64,000 nt of DNA from Panonychus citri (Eukaryota > Arthropoda > Arachnida > Trombidiformes > Tetranychidae), in contig NW_026515544.1 of NCBI RefSeq assembly GCF_014898815.1, positions 1,612,001 to 1,676,000 on the forward strand, in the 5' to 3' direction. Each line of letters opens with the position of its first letter. Positions within the stretch are counted from its first letter, which is position 1. Below, one piece after another: positions 35,701-48,573 of the stretch. The translations under genes and the position numbers were made by a program. The notes beneath the pieces are model-generated. The model was not told the DNA's origin. It did not search any database and was given only the letters and a program-made list of their open reading frames with translations.

Positions 35701-38700
35701 AGAGTATCTGAAAAATAGACTGGAATATCCTCTTTAAATGGTCAAGTGAAACAACGATGAGAATGGAAATTTAATTAAATGGAAATAGTGAATGAAGGAA
35801 ATGAATACTTGATATGCTTTTACCTTAATTCATCTTAATACTTTATTCATCTTCTTCACCTGATCTGAGTAATTTTCATGGGATTGTCAACATTTTTACT
35901 GAACAAGAAAAAGAGTTGACAATTACACCGGTTGATGGTCACAATATGCTGAGAACAATTTTTATCATTCTTAATCAATCCAATTCTGTACTTGTCTTCA
36001 TCTCTTTTTGCATGATGAACACAATCATCCTTTCACCATGAGATAACCATGATAATCTAATACAATGTAAATTATATCAAACTTAATGAACTATTTTTTG
36101 TTTCTATTCACCATCATCATGATAATGAACCATTTGATTTCGTGTCAAACTTCAATAATGATAACTTTCATCTCTATCAACAGTTCCTATCGTTATCCTA
36201 AACTTTTACCTTGATAATGATAAAACTAAATTGAATCATGAAAATTATTATTACTCTATCATCATCATGAGCATGATTATTATCATGGTTTATGAATATA
36301 CCTTTTTTTTTATTCAGTGAAAATTTTTCACTCAAAAAAAACTGAACTTTTATCATGTAACTTTTTTTTTCATGATCATCAATTTTTACCACCAATCCCT
36401 GTGATCATTTTTTTAGTATTATTATCAATATAAATCATCATCATCGTGTTTGAAATTGAAGTGAAAGTTAATTAAAAATGATTAACATTAAGAATCGCAA
36501 GTCAATTTTACTTAATTGTAATCAATCAAAACTGTTAACTGGCATGAACATCTTAAATCATGATTGAAATTTGTTCCAAATGTAAATCAATTAATCATCA
36601 ACTGTAAGAATACATATTTAATCAGGTAAAATTAGTTAATCATGATTAGATTGGTCAATTAGATTAATCTAGTTGACAAGAAGGTGGGAAAGTTTAAATT
36701 TTCTCATGAGTAAAGTTCATGATTAACATGATACAATTATTGGAATCACTCAGAAAGTATAATATTGGTGTTAATGTGGAAAAACCTTCGATCAGTTTGA
36801 TGACTTGTTTTCACCAAAGTGGACAAATAATATACTAATTCATATCCACATGAATCTTGGTTAACAAGCAAAAAATGTTGACCACAATTTTGTGGTTCTC
36901 ACTTTTTTGACAGGTAAGAGGTAAGATCATCATCTCACATCTCAGTGAACATGATGATAGTCATCATCATCCTCATCTCTCTCTCTTCATTTTTTCATCC
37001 AAATACATTTATCATCTTGAAACTTTTACAACAATGTTGTCAAAAAGAGTAAAAGTTCTGATAGATGAAAATTTTATCGAAAATAAATAAAAATTGAATA
37101 GACTGAATTTTGAAAATGTTGTTCTCATTGAAATGGTAACATGATAAATTGGTAAGGTGATAATCTCACCTGAGAATTTTAAAATTAAATATCTATCACA
37201 ATGTTTATCAATAAGTCAAGTAAAAGGGATAACATGTTATCCTTCATTCACTGAAATCTGCAAACTTTCAATAGATCCTCATGGGTAACATTAATTCATC
37301 TCAGATTCTTGAAATTATGTTAACTTCAACATCAGAACTTTTTTTTCCCTGTAAAACTTTTTCCATACTATCTTCATGTAGAGTCTCAATTTATGTTATA
37401 AATAATTTTATATTGAATTAACTGGATGATTAAGACTCAAGTTAACATAGTCATTGGTATACATCATATCATGAAACTGGAAATAAGTTTATTTCAAAAG
37501 TTATTTCAGTTTGAGGACAAAAAAAAATTCATGATACTTTATTATTACATGATGTAAGTTGATTGTCAAAATATTGATATTATCCTTACACTATCATTAT
37601 TATTATTCATACATGATATTCATAATATTTATACTCATTTTCATGGTAAAATTATCATGTTTGTTGCGAATTTTTTTTTGCTCCTTCTCACTGTTTTCCT
37701 CTCATGGTTTATCCACTTCCCCTGTCTAATCTGAACACCATTGAAATTGACATTCTCGACTTATATTATTGATGGGATACATTTTGTGTCAACCATGAGA
37801 AACTTTTCCCTCTACTCAGTTTCATCATCCACCCTTCAGTATATCAAATTGAAAAGAAGTGTTAATAAGCATGAAAACTGAGGAAGTAAAGGATAGAAGG
37901 GAAAGTTCTGTAGGAATTCAGGGAGAACACTTGTGATTTCAATTGAATTCAATGTGAATCAGTAGATAGATTTCCTGAGAAAATGATTCAAAATTCATTC
38001 AAAGTATAACGATGATGAAAAGGATGACGGAAAAATGTGGAAACCTCAACATCTCAATGTAGAGCAGAAAAAAAGTTCTCAAAGATTTGATCAGAATTCT
38101 CAATTTATATCGATATTACCTCAAGATAGATTCATTCACTTATCATGGTGAATATCAAATTTAACTTTCATGTCAAAGTTTCAACATGAATTCAGATCTA
38201 ATCATAAGATTTAATTCAAAAGTCAAAACAAATTTTTCACTTTGACAACGAACATTTTTTTTCCTCATCTTCTCAAACTAATTATTTGTAATTATAAACG
38301 TAATTAATTTCAATTAAAAAGTTGCAATTTGTAAATATGAATAATTTCTCATGAATTAATCAAAGTAAAAGTTAAATTTGAAATGTAAAGAAAACAAAAA
38401 CCACAATTAACAAATGATTTACAAATTAACTTTTCCCATATGAATTGGTTGAAAAGTCTATTAAGGTGAATGTGTAAACAATTTAAATTATATCAATGAA
38501 AATGTGATTTAATTGTTGGATGGTGAATACAACTACACTTAGATACACATTGAATAATATATTCCTGATAATATATCATGAAATTGATTCGGTGTAAACA
38601 TTGAATTTAAATGGAAATCATGTAAACTAATTAATTCATCATCAGTATATTGTAACAATTGGTTAGGTTCAAATAGGAATTAATTGAATTTTTCAGCACA

Positions 38701-41700
38701 TTTCATGGGAAAATGTTCATCAACTGATGTACTTTTAGGGTGAATATATCTTGAGATCATCCGATTATAGTAATATATATCACACATGAGATTCTGAACT
38801 GAATTTCGAACGATGAAAAGATATCTTTCTCTTTCTCTCTCTATTTTTTTTGCTTCTTTCTTTTTTACCTTCTCTCTTGATTCCACCATGGGAAAAATAT
38901 CAAAGGCTCAGAACTTTCAACATTCATACATAGCATTTACCTTTACACCTAAGGGAATTTCTATCATTTCCATGATTGAAGAAATACTCAAAATTTTCAG
39001 ATATATTTTTGCATCATCATGATAATACAGTTGTACATTATACCTTAAGAACTATCATGATAATGGTAATGATAATAGCTTGAAATGATATCAGAACTTT
39101 TTTTTATCTTCTAGCATCTAGCCTATTGAAGTTGATTGGTAATATTTTCCTTGATACTGATTGTTATGTATCACTATGATTATTCAGAGTAACAAATGAT
39201 ATTCATGATTTTTTGTTATACATTAGTTTATATACTCAAATTCCAATGAATTCTCATCATTATCATTTCCTGTTCCTATTTTTTAACAAATTATTTTATC
39301 ACTTTTGATTCCTTTTAGTTGTAAACTGAGATAATTCTGGTAATATGATTTTTATTCATTCTTTAATAAGAGGAATTACAAATGCAATGGTGACATATCA
39401 TGAAGACTTCTGGTAAGTAATAGGTGAGATTGTTTTGTTCAGGGGAAAATGAAACTTTTCTGCTTTTTTCTGAGAATATTTGAGAAAAACAAAAAAGTTT
39501 CCAGGGAAGGAAATTATTTCATGATTGACGAAAGGCAACAAACATTATCTTTTCAATGATTCCCTGAATGATGGTACAAAAGTGTAAATAAATCATCTCA
39601 TGATAATATTATCACAATGAATTTGAGAAAAAAAGTTCTACTCACAGGAGATGCCAGAATGGGGATGTGAGAAAGAGAGAGATGAAGATTAAGATGATAA
39701 AAGGAAGAGAGAATCATGAGAAACCATGGAAAGATGAATATTATTCAGCTGATGATAGATGGAACTCAGATTACGAGTAAAAGATAATATTGTTTCTTGT
39801 GAATTGGAAAAAAAAACTTTTTTCTTTCTCTCTTCATATTGGACATTTTTCTTGTTCAATTTTCTTTGAATGGACCGATGGGAATTTTTATCACATGTTA
39901 CTCACTCACTCAGAATTGACCTTTATGATAATATTATCATCTCCAAGATATTATCATGATAACAATAGAATCCATTGGAATCGGTATAATATCTCTCTCT
40001 CTCTCTACAGACAACCTTTTGGCTATCATTTATATCTCAATTTTTTGTTCTCAGAATCTGATAAGATTTTTTCTCTCTCTTCTTCATCTTTTCCTCTTGC
40101 AATATCATGAATTTCATATAAATACACAAAGTGTCTATTCATTTGGACAGAATTAAATGAGATAAATATCTTTCCTCTTTCTCTATCATCATCTTCATAA
40201 TATTATCATTTTCATCTTACTTTTCCTTCCTAGAGAAAGTGTCAATTCTGTTAAATATTATTATCTGATCTTCGGGAAACTGGATTTCATTTGATTCACA
40301 ATTTTCATCTTCTTCTCTTTTCATATCATCATCACCATGTCAAGAAAGTCACCAAATAATATAAATAATTCCATTGACCACTCGATAAATGGAATAAGGT
40401 GAAACAAAAGTTCCAGAAAAAGGAGAGAAAAAAAAAGTTCTGTAAATCAGATTTTCCAATACCAAGGATATAAAATATTGTCCAAAGTATTTTATTAGCT
40501 TTATCATGAGGCCGAACTTTTATCTCATTCGATTCTTTATTTTCTCAACAATAAATTATATCAATTCTTTCATCATGATCATCATCTCATTGTCTAAATT
40601 TTCAGTTCGATTTCAAGTTCTAAAATCCAAGATCCATTCAGTTGTATGAATAAATCAGGAACTTTTTTTTTCCTCAGAACTTTCATCTCATTTAATTTAT
40701 TTATTATTCGATAAAAATCTCAAATCATACATATACAAGTATCGATTTTAAAATGATGGTTAATTTATTAATCCAATTTGAATCATTGATATTCAATAAC
40801 AACCCGATGAAATTGATTGTAAATTATTTGCTTATTGATTAACTATTAGTTTACCAATCATTTTGTAGTTTGAATCACTTGATTACAATCAAGCTAATTG
40901 TCATTGTGAGGCTAATTAAATGGCAATGATTTAATTTCAAATTGAATTGAATAAAATAACTGGCTGATAAATTTAAGGCAAGTTTGGGTTAACCCAATTT
41001 GTGAAAATCTAATTTAATTACGGTTTTCTTTAAATTGTCAGAATTAAATCAATTCAACAGTTAATGTCAGAGTGTTTGTGATAATAAGATTACAAATTTA
41101 AATCATCATGATACTGATTAGATTTTGTTAATTTCAAATCTTGAACTGAATCAAATGAAAACAAAAATTGAAACAATCAACAAAATCAAGGAAACAAAAA
41201 GGTTTGATTATTGTAACTAAATTATAATCACGATACAATTGTTTCTAAATCAATGTAACGGTAAAAACAAAACAATCAATTACAATCAATCATTATCACT
41301 TTTCTTGTATTTAGATGGATATACCTTCACAATTAACGTAATTCTTAAACTGTTGTAGCATTTGATTAATGTGTATGAGAAGATGATTAAGTTTCTGGTC
41401 AAATAAAAGGTTAATTAACTTGTGATTGAAAGACAATTACAATTGTTTGGCATTTATTTACTAATGAAAACTCATTTTTACAGTAATTGATGGGACTAAG
41501 TTTTTGTGGTTTACTGTTCAACCCAATTGACCATTGGTCAATTTATATAAGCCTAATATGTATCATGATTATCATTCCTTATGAAAATTACATTGTTACT
41601 TTTATATCAATCCAAGTGTACGAAGGAAAAGTGATTAACATTGAATCGAGTTAATTGTTGGGTAAATTTTGTTTTATTTTCTATTTACATTTCGATAAAT

Positions 41701-44700
41701 TGTTAAACTAATGTTGATTAGTTTGCGTGATTAAATTAATTATCCCCGATTAACTTGATCATTTTAATGACAATGAGGAGGAGGTGAAGAGGAAAAGGTT
41801 GATTATCATGTTGTTGATGATGATGATGATGATGATAATAGTTATGAATGATTTTCATCAAGTGAAAACGATCAACTCATTTATTATTAATAATAATATC
41901 AACAATCAATAAATCATCAATTTCAAACAATTAATGATCAAAGTTACATAAATATCATTGTAAATAACCATTTGTAAACAATTAAAGGCTCACTAATTGT
42001 ATTGTAATTGTATTAAAGTTAATTTAAAGGTGATGATTGATTTAGATTTTGTATTCTCATGTAAAATGATCAAATTTTACAATCGAGATTCAATTGAATC
42101 CTTGTTTTGATAATCGATTGATTAATTCATATGGGGGATATGATTATCGTAATCGAAAAGGATCTGTTAGAACAAAGTTCTAAAAAAAAATGGAAAAGGA
42201 AAAAGTTCTCAATTCAATTATGAATACATTTAGATTTTTTTTCCTCCTCACCTCATGATGATCATTCAATTATCTTCATCAGATAAGTCATTTTGTTCAT
42301 CCATTCATTTCCAGTTAATCATCGTACATCCATTAACTAATCATAGTCGAGATTGTCTTGGAGAAAAGGGAAAGTGAAGGAGAAGAAAAAAAAATTAATA
42401 GTTCTAATCGATAGAACTTTTTTTTTTACTATCTCATTCACTTTCTATCATTTAGGTCTAGAGAAACTCGAGGTAAGAGATTTAAATGAGAGGGGAAAGT
42501 TTGCCAAGAGAAATCTCAGATTAACATGATAATAGATTATCATGAAAATCGATACAATAAGAGTTTCTTAATTGTTGATAATCATTTTAAATTGTCAAAA
42601 TTGATTGTTGAGATAAAGTGAAGCCAATTTAACTCATCTTGTTTTCTACTACGATTAATAAGATAAGTGTTTCCAAAACTCATTCATTGAGAACGAAAAA
42701 CTTTTCATTAGAACTTTTTTTTTTCTCCTTCTCTCTCATCAACTCATCATCATCTCTATTGTAATAACTTTCGATATTTACGTTGATAATCAACTCACGT
42801 AACGATTGATAATTTATAATTAATTTGCTTTTCTCGAATTGTAATCACTTTGAAAATTTAATTTCATATTTTTTTCTGTGATATAATAATAATAATCTCA
42901 ATGTGTCACATCATTTGTGATTTTTATTACAATTGATTGATCAACATGATTTAATTATATCTAATATGTAAAACTAATTAGTTTTTTTTCTTGTCTGTAT
43001 TTTGATAATGATAATTTAATGGTAATCAAAAAATTTTACTATTATCATTTGTCTAATTTGATTGAGGAGCTAAATTAACAGGGTAACCATGGTTATCTTA
43101 ATTAACAGGTTATTTTGTCATCAATTGAACGATTAATTAGTAATAAGATAATATCAATTGTGGTACTTACATTTGATGAAAAATATTGAAGCAATTACAA
43201 GAAGTACCGTTGATACGGTTAATACAGTTGAGACAATTATGATCGGCAGGTAAGTTACACCGTTATCGTTATTGTTGAGGTCACTATTTTCCGGTGGATA
43301 TTTTTTTCTTATTTCATCAGGTAAGATTTCATGTTGATAGGGTGGGTCAAGTTTACTGTTCATGTGAACACTTGAACTTTTCACTTTGACACTGGAACAC
43401 TGGGAATGGTCACATCGAGCATGTTGATGAGGATTCTGGTGATATTCATGGTTAGATATTGAACTTTTATTCAATCGGATATTAGGTCGTTGTTTAATTG
43501 AGGGTAAAGTTGACGATGTTGATAAAGGAATGATGGATGACAGTTGATTACAATGATTGTGTTGTCGATTATGATACTGATTGTTGTTGTTGTTGTTGTT
43601 GTAATGTTTACCTGGATGGGGAAGTGTTAAAGATGAGGATAAACACAAAGTACAAGGTTGTCTGGATGATGATGATGATGATAATGTTGTGGTGGGTTTG
43701 GTTGTAGTTAATACGCTTGAAGGTGATGAAGATGTAATAATCTCTGTATGTTGTTGTAGATGATGATGATGATGATGAGAAAGACATTGAGGTGATGATG
43801 AAGTTGTTAACAAATTACTTGCTTTCACTGAATTACTATTACCCTCAATACTAATATTTGGATCCAACAATTTAACGAAACAACAATCACAACATTGATT
43901 AAAACACTCAATTGTTGATGGCACATTTTCAGATTCAATTGTAATGTGATTAGTTGATTGTTGTAACAATGTATCAACTTTTGACGATGGTGTAGGTGGT
44001 AAAGGTGCTGTTATTGCTGTGGTCAGTTTATTATTATCCTGAATCGGAAGGGGATGGTCAAAACTATTTTCCGGTAACAGGGTAAATGATCCTGGTGATG
44101 ATGAAGGTTGGTCATCGGTTTCCGTTTCATTAGTTGAGTTTAATTGTTGTGTTTGATGATGATTATGGTTATGGTGATGAAGATGTTGCTCATTTAAGTG
44201 ATGATGTTGACAGGGAGGGAAATGATTGTTTCCATGGGAATGTTGCTCAAGAGGATGATGACGATGATGATGATGATGATTATTATGATTATGATTATGA
44301 GAACCATCAGTTTGATTGAAATAAGGTAAAAGATTAACATGATTGGTGTCGAGATGATGAAATTGTTGTTGATAATAAAGTTGATGGTGATGATTATCAT
44401 CACCATTAATGTTATCATGTTCATCATTGTGATCATTATCATCAAATTGATGATGGTGATGATAACAAACATCTAAAGGGTTAATGATAATGTGTTTATA
44501 TGAACAATGGTTATCCAATGATTTAGTTATTTCCGATGAATTAATTGTTGATTGGATTGTATTAGTTTCTGGTTTTATCATTGTTGCAACTTTAGTTTTT
44601 GTTGTTGTTGATTGTGATGGTGATGATGATGTTGATGAGGTGATTAGTTGATGCATTTTAATGATACCTTGTTCATTACAGTTAAATAAATTATGATTAA

Positions 44701-45421
44701 CATTTGACTCGTTAACATTTTCATTACCATTATTATCACAATTAAGATTTGAAACTAATAGACTTGGATCAAGTTGAATGAAACAAGCGGAATCAATATC
44801 ATCAATTAATATTTCCTCTTCCTCATCTTCCCCTGTCTCACCTCCTTCCTCATCCTCATCTTTCCCCTTACCAAAACCACCTTGACCACTGTTTCCACAA
44901 TGACCTCTACCTTTACTGTTAACCTTATCAATTTCATCATTGACATCACCTTGATCATTATCAGTTAATTGTTGTTGTCCATTGAAGCTTGTTGATAGTA
45001 AACTTGTTAGATGGTGTGACGATGATGAAGATGATGATGATGGTTGTTGTTGCTGATGTTGTTGATTAGTTGGATGATGATGTTGATGATAAGGAAAAGG
45101 ATAATGATGATTCCCTGGACAATAACCAGGTGATGATGAGGAAGAAGATGAATGATTACATGAGCAAGAACTTTGATTATTTAATGGAATTGATATAATT
45201 GCCTGATCATTTTCAAAATGAACTCTTTTATTACAATTAGAATTGATACAATCAATATGATTAGTTGAATGGTGATTAGTTATAATGATTGGTGATGATG
45301 ATGAAATTGATGGAGATGAGGGTATATCTTGATGGTGATTTACTAATTGGCAGTTATCTTGTTGATTAGGCATGACTTTGATTAAAAGTAGATTAGAGTA
45401 ATTAACATTGGAGCAAACCAT
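10467..45421 (-). CDS. AGRN: Agrin, type II transmembrane form
   Basis: Heparan-sulfate proteoglycan of basement membranes. Exons (minus strand): 45421-43171, 30320-30096, 18083-17826, 17712-17618, 17044-16720, 16274-15681, 15603-15526, 14674-14531, 14434-13743 (see caveat), 13028-12276, 12190-11941, 11518-11501, 11404-11293, 10817-10467; phases agree across every other junction; about 2,040 residues. Domains: about 720-residue low-complexity cytoplasmic region, membrane segment (YLPIIIVSTVLTVSTVLLV), five Kazal domains, a Cys-rich segment with YGCCADGLTPALG typical of agrin, two laminin-EGF domains, a sixth Kazal, LamG1 (with EGDFISL and FRYDLGSG), EGF repeats split by a Thr/Ser run, LamG2 and a final EGF. 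Caveat: the frame after Kazal 6 differs from the LamG1 frame within 14434-13743, so either a short intron or an indel lies near 13,950-14,190. The gene ends with an EGF rather than LamG3. Confidence 0.85.
13029..13742 (-). other. Agrin intron between the two LamG1 exons
   Basis: AT-rich intron of 714 bases with no supported gene. Its ends (GTAACA donor at 13742, TTAAG acceptor at 13029) give a phase-1 junction that restores a glycine codon in LamG1. Confidence 0.7.
14699..14761. repeat. (AG)n microsatellite
   Basis: About 31 uninterrupted AG units on the plus strand, inside the agrin intron upstream of the second laminin-EGF exon. It supplies a long pyrimidine tract just before the acceptor on the transcribed strand. 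Confidence 0.95.
18084..30095 (-). other. Agrin intron 2 (12 kb), no supported gene
   Basis: Both strands were examined; the open frames present are short, low in complexity and lack family motifs. The content is AT-rich DNA with GA/CT microsatellites (about 19,375-19,410, 20,153-20,220, 21,460-21,475, 26,040-26,053, 26,250-26,278), ATC/GAT triplet runs, and repeated TTATCATGATAA palindromes such as 25313-25328 and 25855-25868. Regulatory elements for agrin may lie here but cannot be named from sequence alone. Confidence 0.6.
30321..30384 (-). promoter_or_regulatory. Possible alternative start encoding a signal peptide for secreted agrin
   Basis: Upstream of the exon 30320-30096, the same frame stays open through the intron's polypyrimidine tract to an ATG at 30384. 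It reads MNFHIFRNQN then IIFSLFLLIFTGSHC, a plausible signal peptide leading into the first Kazal domain. Transcription starting inside the large intron would then give a secreted agrin. Pyrimidine tracts often encode Phe/Leu/Ser by chance, so this is tentative. Confidence 0.3.
30385..43170 (-). other. Agrin intron 1 (12.8 kb), no supported gene
   Basis: No reading frame with recognisable protein character. Repeated features are GAACTTTT-poly(T) motifs and their inverted pairs (34298-34320, 42400-42418), TTATCATGATAA palindromes, and ATC/GAT runs (for example 41,815-41,840). Confidence 0.6.
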
Positions 45422-46870
45422 TTTACCCAAACAATAATCACCGGATCATTATTTTTAATCAATTGATTATTCTGATAATCAAGATTGGTTGATGATGATA
45501 AAAGTAACTGTAACAATAACATAGTAAAGTTGTAATAATAATAATAATAATAATATAATATTGATTGTCCTTGATTGTTGTTGTTGTGGTTAAATAGTAA
45601 TGGTTGTAATCCAAATGTAGCAACAAAGTTGAGGATTTGTTTTCATATATACAAAACAACAATTAATAAGTAGATTTGAAAAAAGTGTCACCAAAATGCA
45701 TAATTGAGTAAACAAGTTGATTAAAGTGAAGAGAGTTAATTGTGTTGATTGTTAACTTTTTGATTACTATTGTTTGTAATTTGTTGGCTCTTCTTTTTTT
45801 CTGTTTATTTACTTGAAACAATTAAAACTTTTGCATTAATCATTGGGTATTTACGATGATTTTTTTTTACAATCAAAAGGCATAAGTGATATGTTATATT
45901 CATTGATTAATATTGTTTACACACACAAATAGAGAGAGAGAGAGAGTGACTGATATTAAATTTCGGAGTTTGATTAAAGTTTAATATCAATTTATTGGGA
46001 TAATGTTGATTAATGTGAATCAATTGATTGTTACAGTTAAAATGAGGCAAGAAAAGTTCTGACTGTGTGAAAAAAATGATTGCTGGTAAACTAACATAAG
46101 CATGAAAAAAAAGCAAGGTTAGAACCTTTTATTCACGTCGACTCAACTATCTAATAGATGTTATTTAAGGTAAGGACATGCTCATCATCTTCATCATTAT
46201 CATCCTTATCTTCATTATTATCGGTATCATTATCATCATCATTCCATGAAGATTCAATGTTACCTGAATGAAAATTTATGAGCACATGAAGAGACAAACA
46301 CGAAAAAAAAATACATAACATATAATATTATCATCTCAGGACAATGATGAGTTAATAAAAATGTGAAAATTAAAGTAAAAGAGAGAAAAATTTACCGTTA
46401 TAAGAATAAAAAAAAGTTCACCTGAGAATCATTTAGATTAATATTAGTTTTTATTTTTCTTATTCGTTTCTATTGATACAAATGTTCAGAATCGACTGAA
46501 AGAACTTTTTTCATTTCAATCTTTTCTCTTGTCCTTTACTATCTTAACCTTGATAATATTCAATTAATTTGATGATTAGTTGATCGATCTCAATAACCTT
46601 TAATTGCTTCTATTGTTTTAATCAATCAAATTGAAGTTTATCATCAATTTTCTAGGTGTTTTATTGTCACTTTCATTTTTCACTCGATTTCGAAAAAAAA
46701 AATTCTTTTTAGTTTCGTTTTTCTCTACCAGATGATGTTGGTTATTCTTTGTTTATGTTTTGTGAAATTCAATGATTCATATGTGTTGGAGGATAATTGT
46801 AATTGGAGTTTCATTTGAATTGTGATTAATTTGTTTTCGAATTGTTTATTTTTATTTTCATCAGATAATC
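45422..46870. promoter_or_regulatory. Divergent intergenic region, agrin (-) and COPS5 (+)
   Basis: Contains the likely promoters of both genes. A pyrimidine tract followed by TCATCAG at about 46,851-46,864, six bases before the COPS5 ATG, resembles a splice acceptor, so COPS5 probably has a 5' UTR intron here. Simple repeats: (TAA)n at 45,536-45,556 and an AG run at 45,932-45,946. No other gene is supported. Confidence 0.45.
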
Positions 46871-47860
46871 ATGGATGCTAACAGGGGTGAACCGTCTGGT
46901 TCTTCATCGTCTTCTGCAACCACTGGTAGAATCGATGAAATCTATCAATACAATAAAAGTCAACACATGGATATGTTACAAGCTAAACCTTGGGAAAAGG
47001 ATCCTCATTATTTTAAAGATATTCGGGTTTCGGCTTTGGCTTTACTTAAGATGGTGATGCACGCACGTTCTGGTGGTACCCTTGAGATTATGGGACTCTT
47101 ATTGGGTAAGGTTGATGCTAGAACAATGATTGTCATGGATTCGTTTGCATTACCTGTCGAGGGAACCGAGACTCGGGTTAATGCTCAGGCTCAAGCCTAT
47201 GAATATATGGCTGCTTATACGGAATCCGCTCAACAGGTTGGCCGATTGGAAAATGTTATCGGCTGGTATCATTCACATCCTGGTTATGGTTGCTGGTTAT
47301 CGGGTATTGATGTGTCAACCCAAATGTTGAATCAACAATTTCAAGAGCCCTTTGTGGCCATTGTTATTGATCCAACTCGAACCATATCAGCGGGTAAGGT
47401 AAATCTTGGCGCTTTTCGTACTTATCCTAAAGGTTATAAGCCACCAGATGAAGGTCCATCAGAATATCAAAGTATTCCGCTGAATAAGATTGAAGATTTT
47501 GGTGTCCACTGTAAACAATATTACTCCTTGGAAGTTTCCTATTTTAAATCATCACTTGATTGTAAATTACTTGATTCCTTGTGGAATAATTATTGGGTTC
47601 ATACTCTCAGTTCATCAAGTCTATTAACTAATTCTGATTATACAACTGGACAGATTTCCGATTTAGCCGATAAATTAGAACACGCGGAGACCCAATCAAG
47701 GGGAACAAGTTTCATCTTACATTCTGATCCTGGTGAGAAAAGAGGAGAAGACAAATTATCAAAGGCAACCAAAGATTGTTGTAAGACTACAATCGAAGCC
47801 ATAAATGGATTAATGGGACAAACAATTAAAGATTCTCTTTTCAATCGTATTATACCTTAA
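46871..47860 (+). CDS. COPS5: COP9 signalosome subunit 5
   Basis: The catalytic subunit of the COP9 signalosome, a zinc isopeptidase that removes NEDD8 from cullin-RING ubiquitin ligases. A single coding exon of 329 residues against 334 in human. The JAMM/MPN+ metalloprotease motif is complete: Glu72 in GTLEIMGLLLG, and His134, His136 and Asp147 in WYHSHPGYGCWLSGID. Zinc ligands and catalytic glutamate are therefore all conserved. Unusual only in lacking coding introns, whereas the neighbouring parvin has six. It lies head-to-head with agrin and upstream of parvin on the same strand. Confidence 0.97.
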   Translation: MDANRGEPSGSSSSSATTGRIDEIYQYNKSQHMDMLQAKPWEKDPHYFKDIRVSALALLKMVMHARSGGTLEIMGLLLGKVDARTMIVMDSFALPVEGTETRVNAQAQAYEYMAAYTESAQQVGRLENVIGWYHSHPGYGCWLSGIDVSTQMLNQQFQEPFVAIVIDPTRTISAGKVNLGAFRTYPKGYKPPDEGPSEYQSIPLNKIEDFGVHCKQYYSLEVSYFKSSLDCKLLDSLWNNYWVHTLSSSSLLTNSDYTTGQISDLADKLEHAETQSRGTSFILHSDPGEKRGEDKLSKATKDCCKTTIEAINGLMGQTIKDSLFNRIIP

Positions 47861-48573
47861 TTGTTGGTTTAACTATTCAAAATGAAGACGATTCTCCAAT
47901 ATTTGTGTATGTCTCTATCTCTCTCTTGGTGTTACAACAATTATTGTCTTCATTCATCTGATTTCCATGTAAAATATATTCAATTTGTCAAAAAACACGA
48001 AAAAGAAAACAAATCTAATTGAATCACATTTGATTTGCTTCAACAATTAAGCAAAGTTGATTTTCTACAAGAAAAAAAAATGGATAAAAATAAACGAAAT
48101 TGTCTTAATACTTTTCCTAAGATGATCACTTTTGGTCAACTTTGTACCACTCGATATATCCGATTCCTCTACACCCACCATAGTTTTCATGGTGTGGGTT
48201 TCATGATGTATTGGAATTAGACAGAAGAAGAAAGAAAGAAAGATGATAAACAAAAAAAAGAAAGAAAAGAAAGAGGAAAATATAAACAACCCACATAGTT
48301 TGGCATCTAAAGTCATTTCTATTTATGGTCTTGGATCTCCTTCCATTGAGATGAAGGCAAAGCTCGGAACAAGTTGAAACCTTTTCTCTTTATTATTATT
48401 TCATTTTAATCCAATTTCGATGAGTCAATTAATCCGTTAATTCTATCCATTGATCTATTAATTGTTCTTTTATTGTCAATTGTTTTGGTTTCTTTTCCAG
48501 TTTCCAATCTAATTAAAAGTGTCTTTGTGTCTTTCTTTCAAATTGTAAACACTACATTGACTCTTACACCATC
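47861..48573 (+). other. Intergenic, COPS5 3' UTR to parvin 5' UTR
   Basis: No gene is supported. The stretch 48,520-48,547 (GTGTCTTTGTGTCTTTCTTTC) recurs at about 52,197-52,220 as part of a broken parvin duplicate, so it probably belongs to the parvin 5' UTR. Confidence 0.4.

Noticed and set aside
44134..44472. Plus- and minus-strand frames inside agrin exon 1
   Set aside because: Shadows of the low-complexity coding repeat; they consist of Asp/Tyr or Ile/Met runs.
46161..46275. Acidic minus-strand stretch upstream of agrin exon 1 that could be another 5' coding exon
   Set aside because: It derives from ATC/GAT triplet repeats and lacks a credible donor site.
48065..48316. Phe-rich minus-strand frame between COPS5 and parvin
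   Set aside because: Produced by A/G-rich plus-strand sequence; no start context, no domain.
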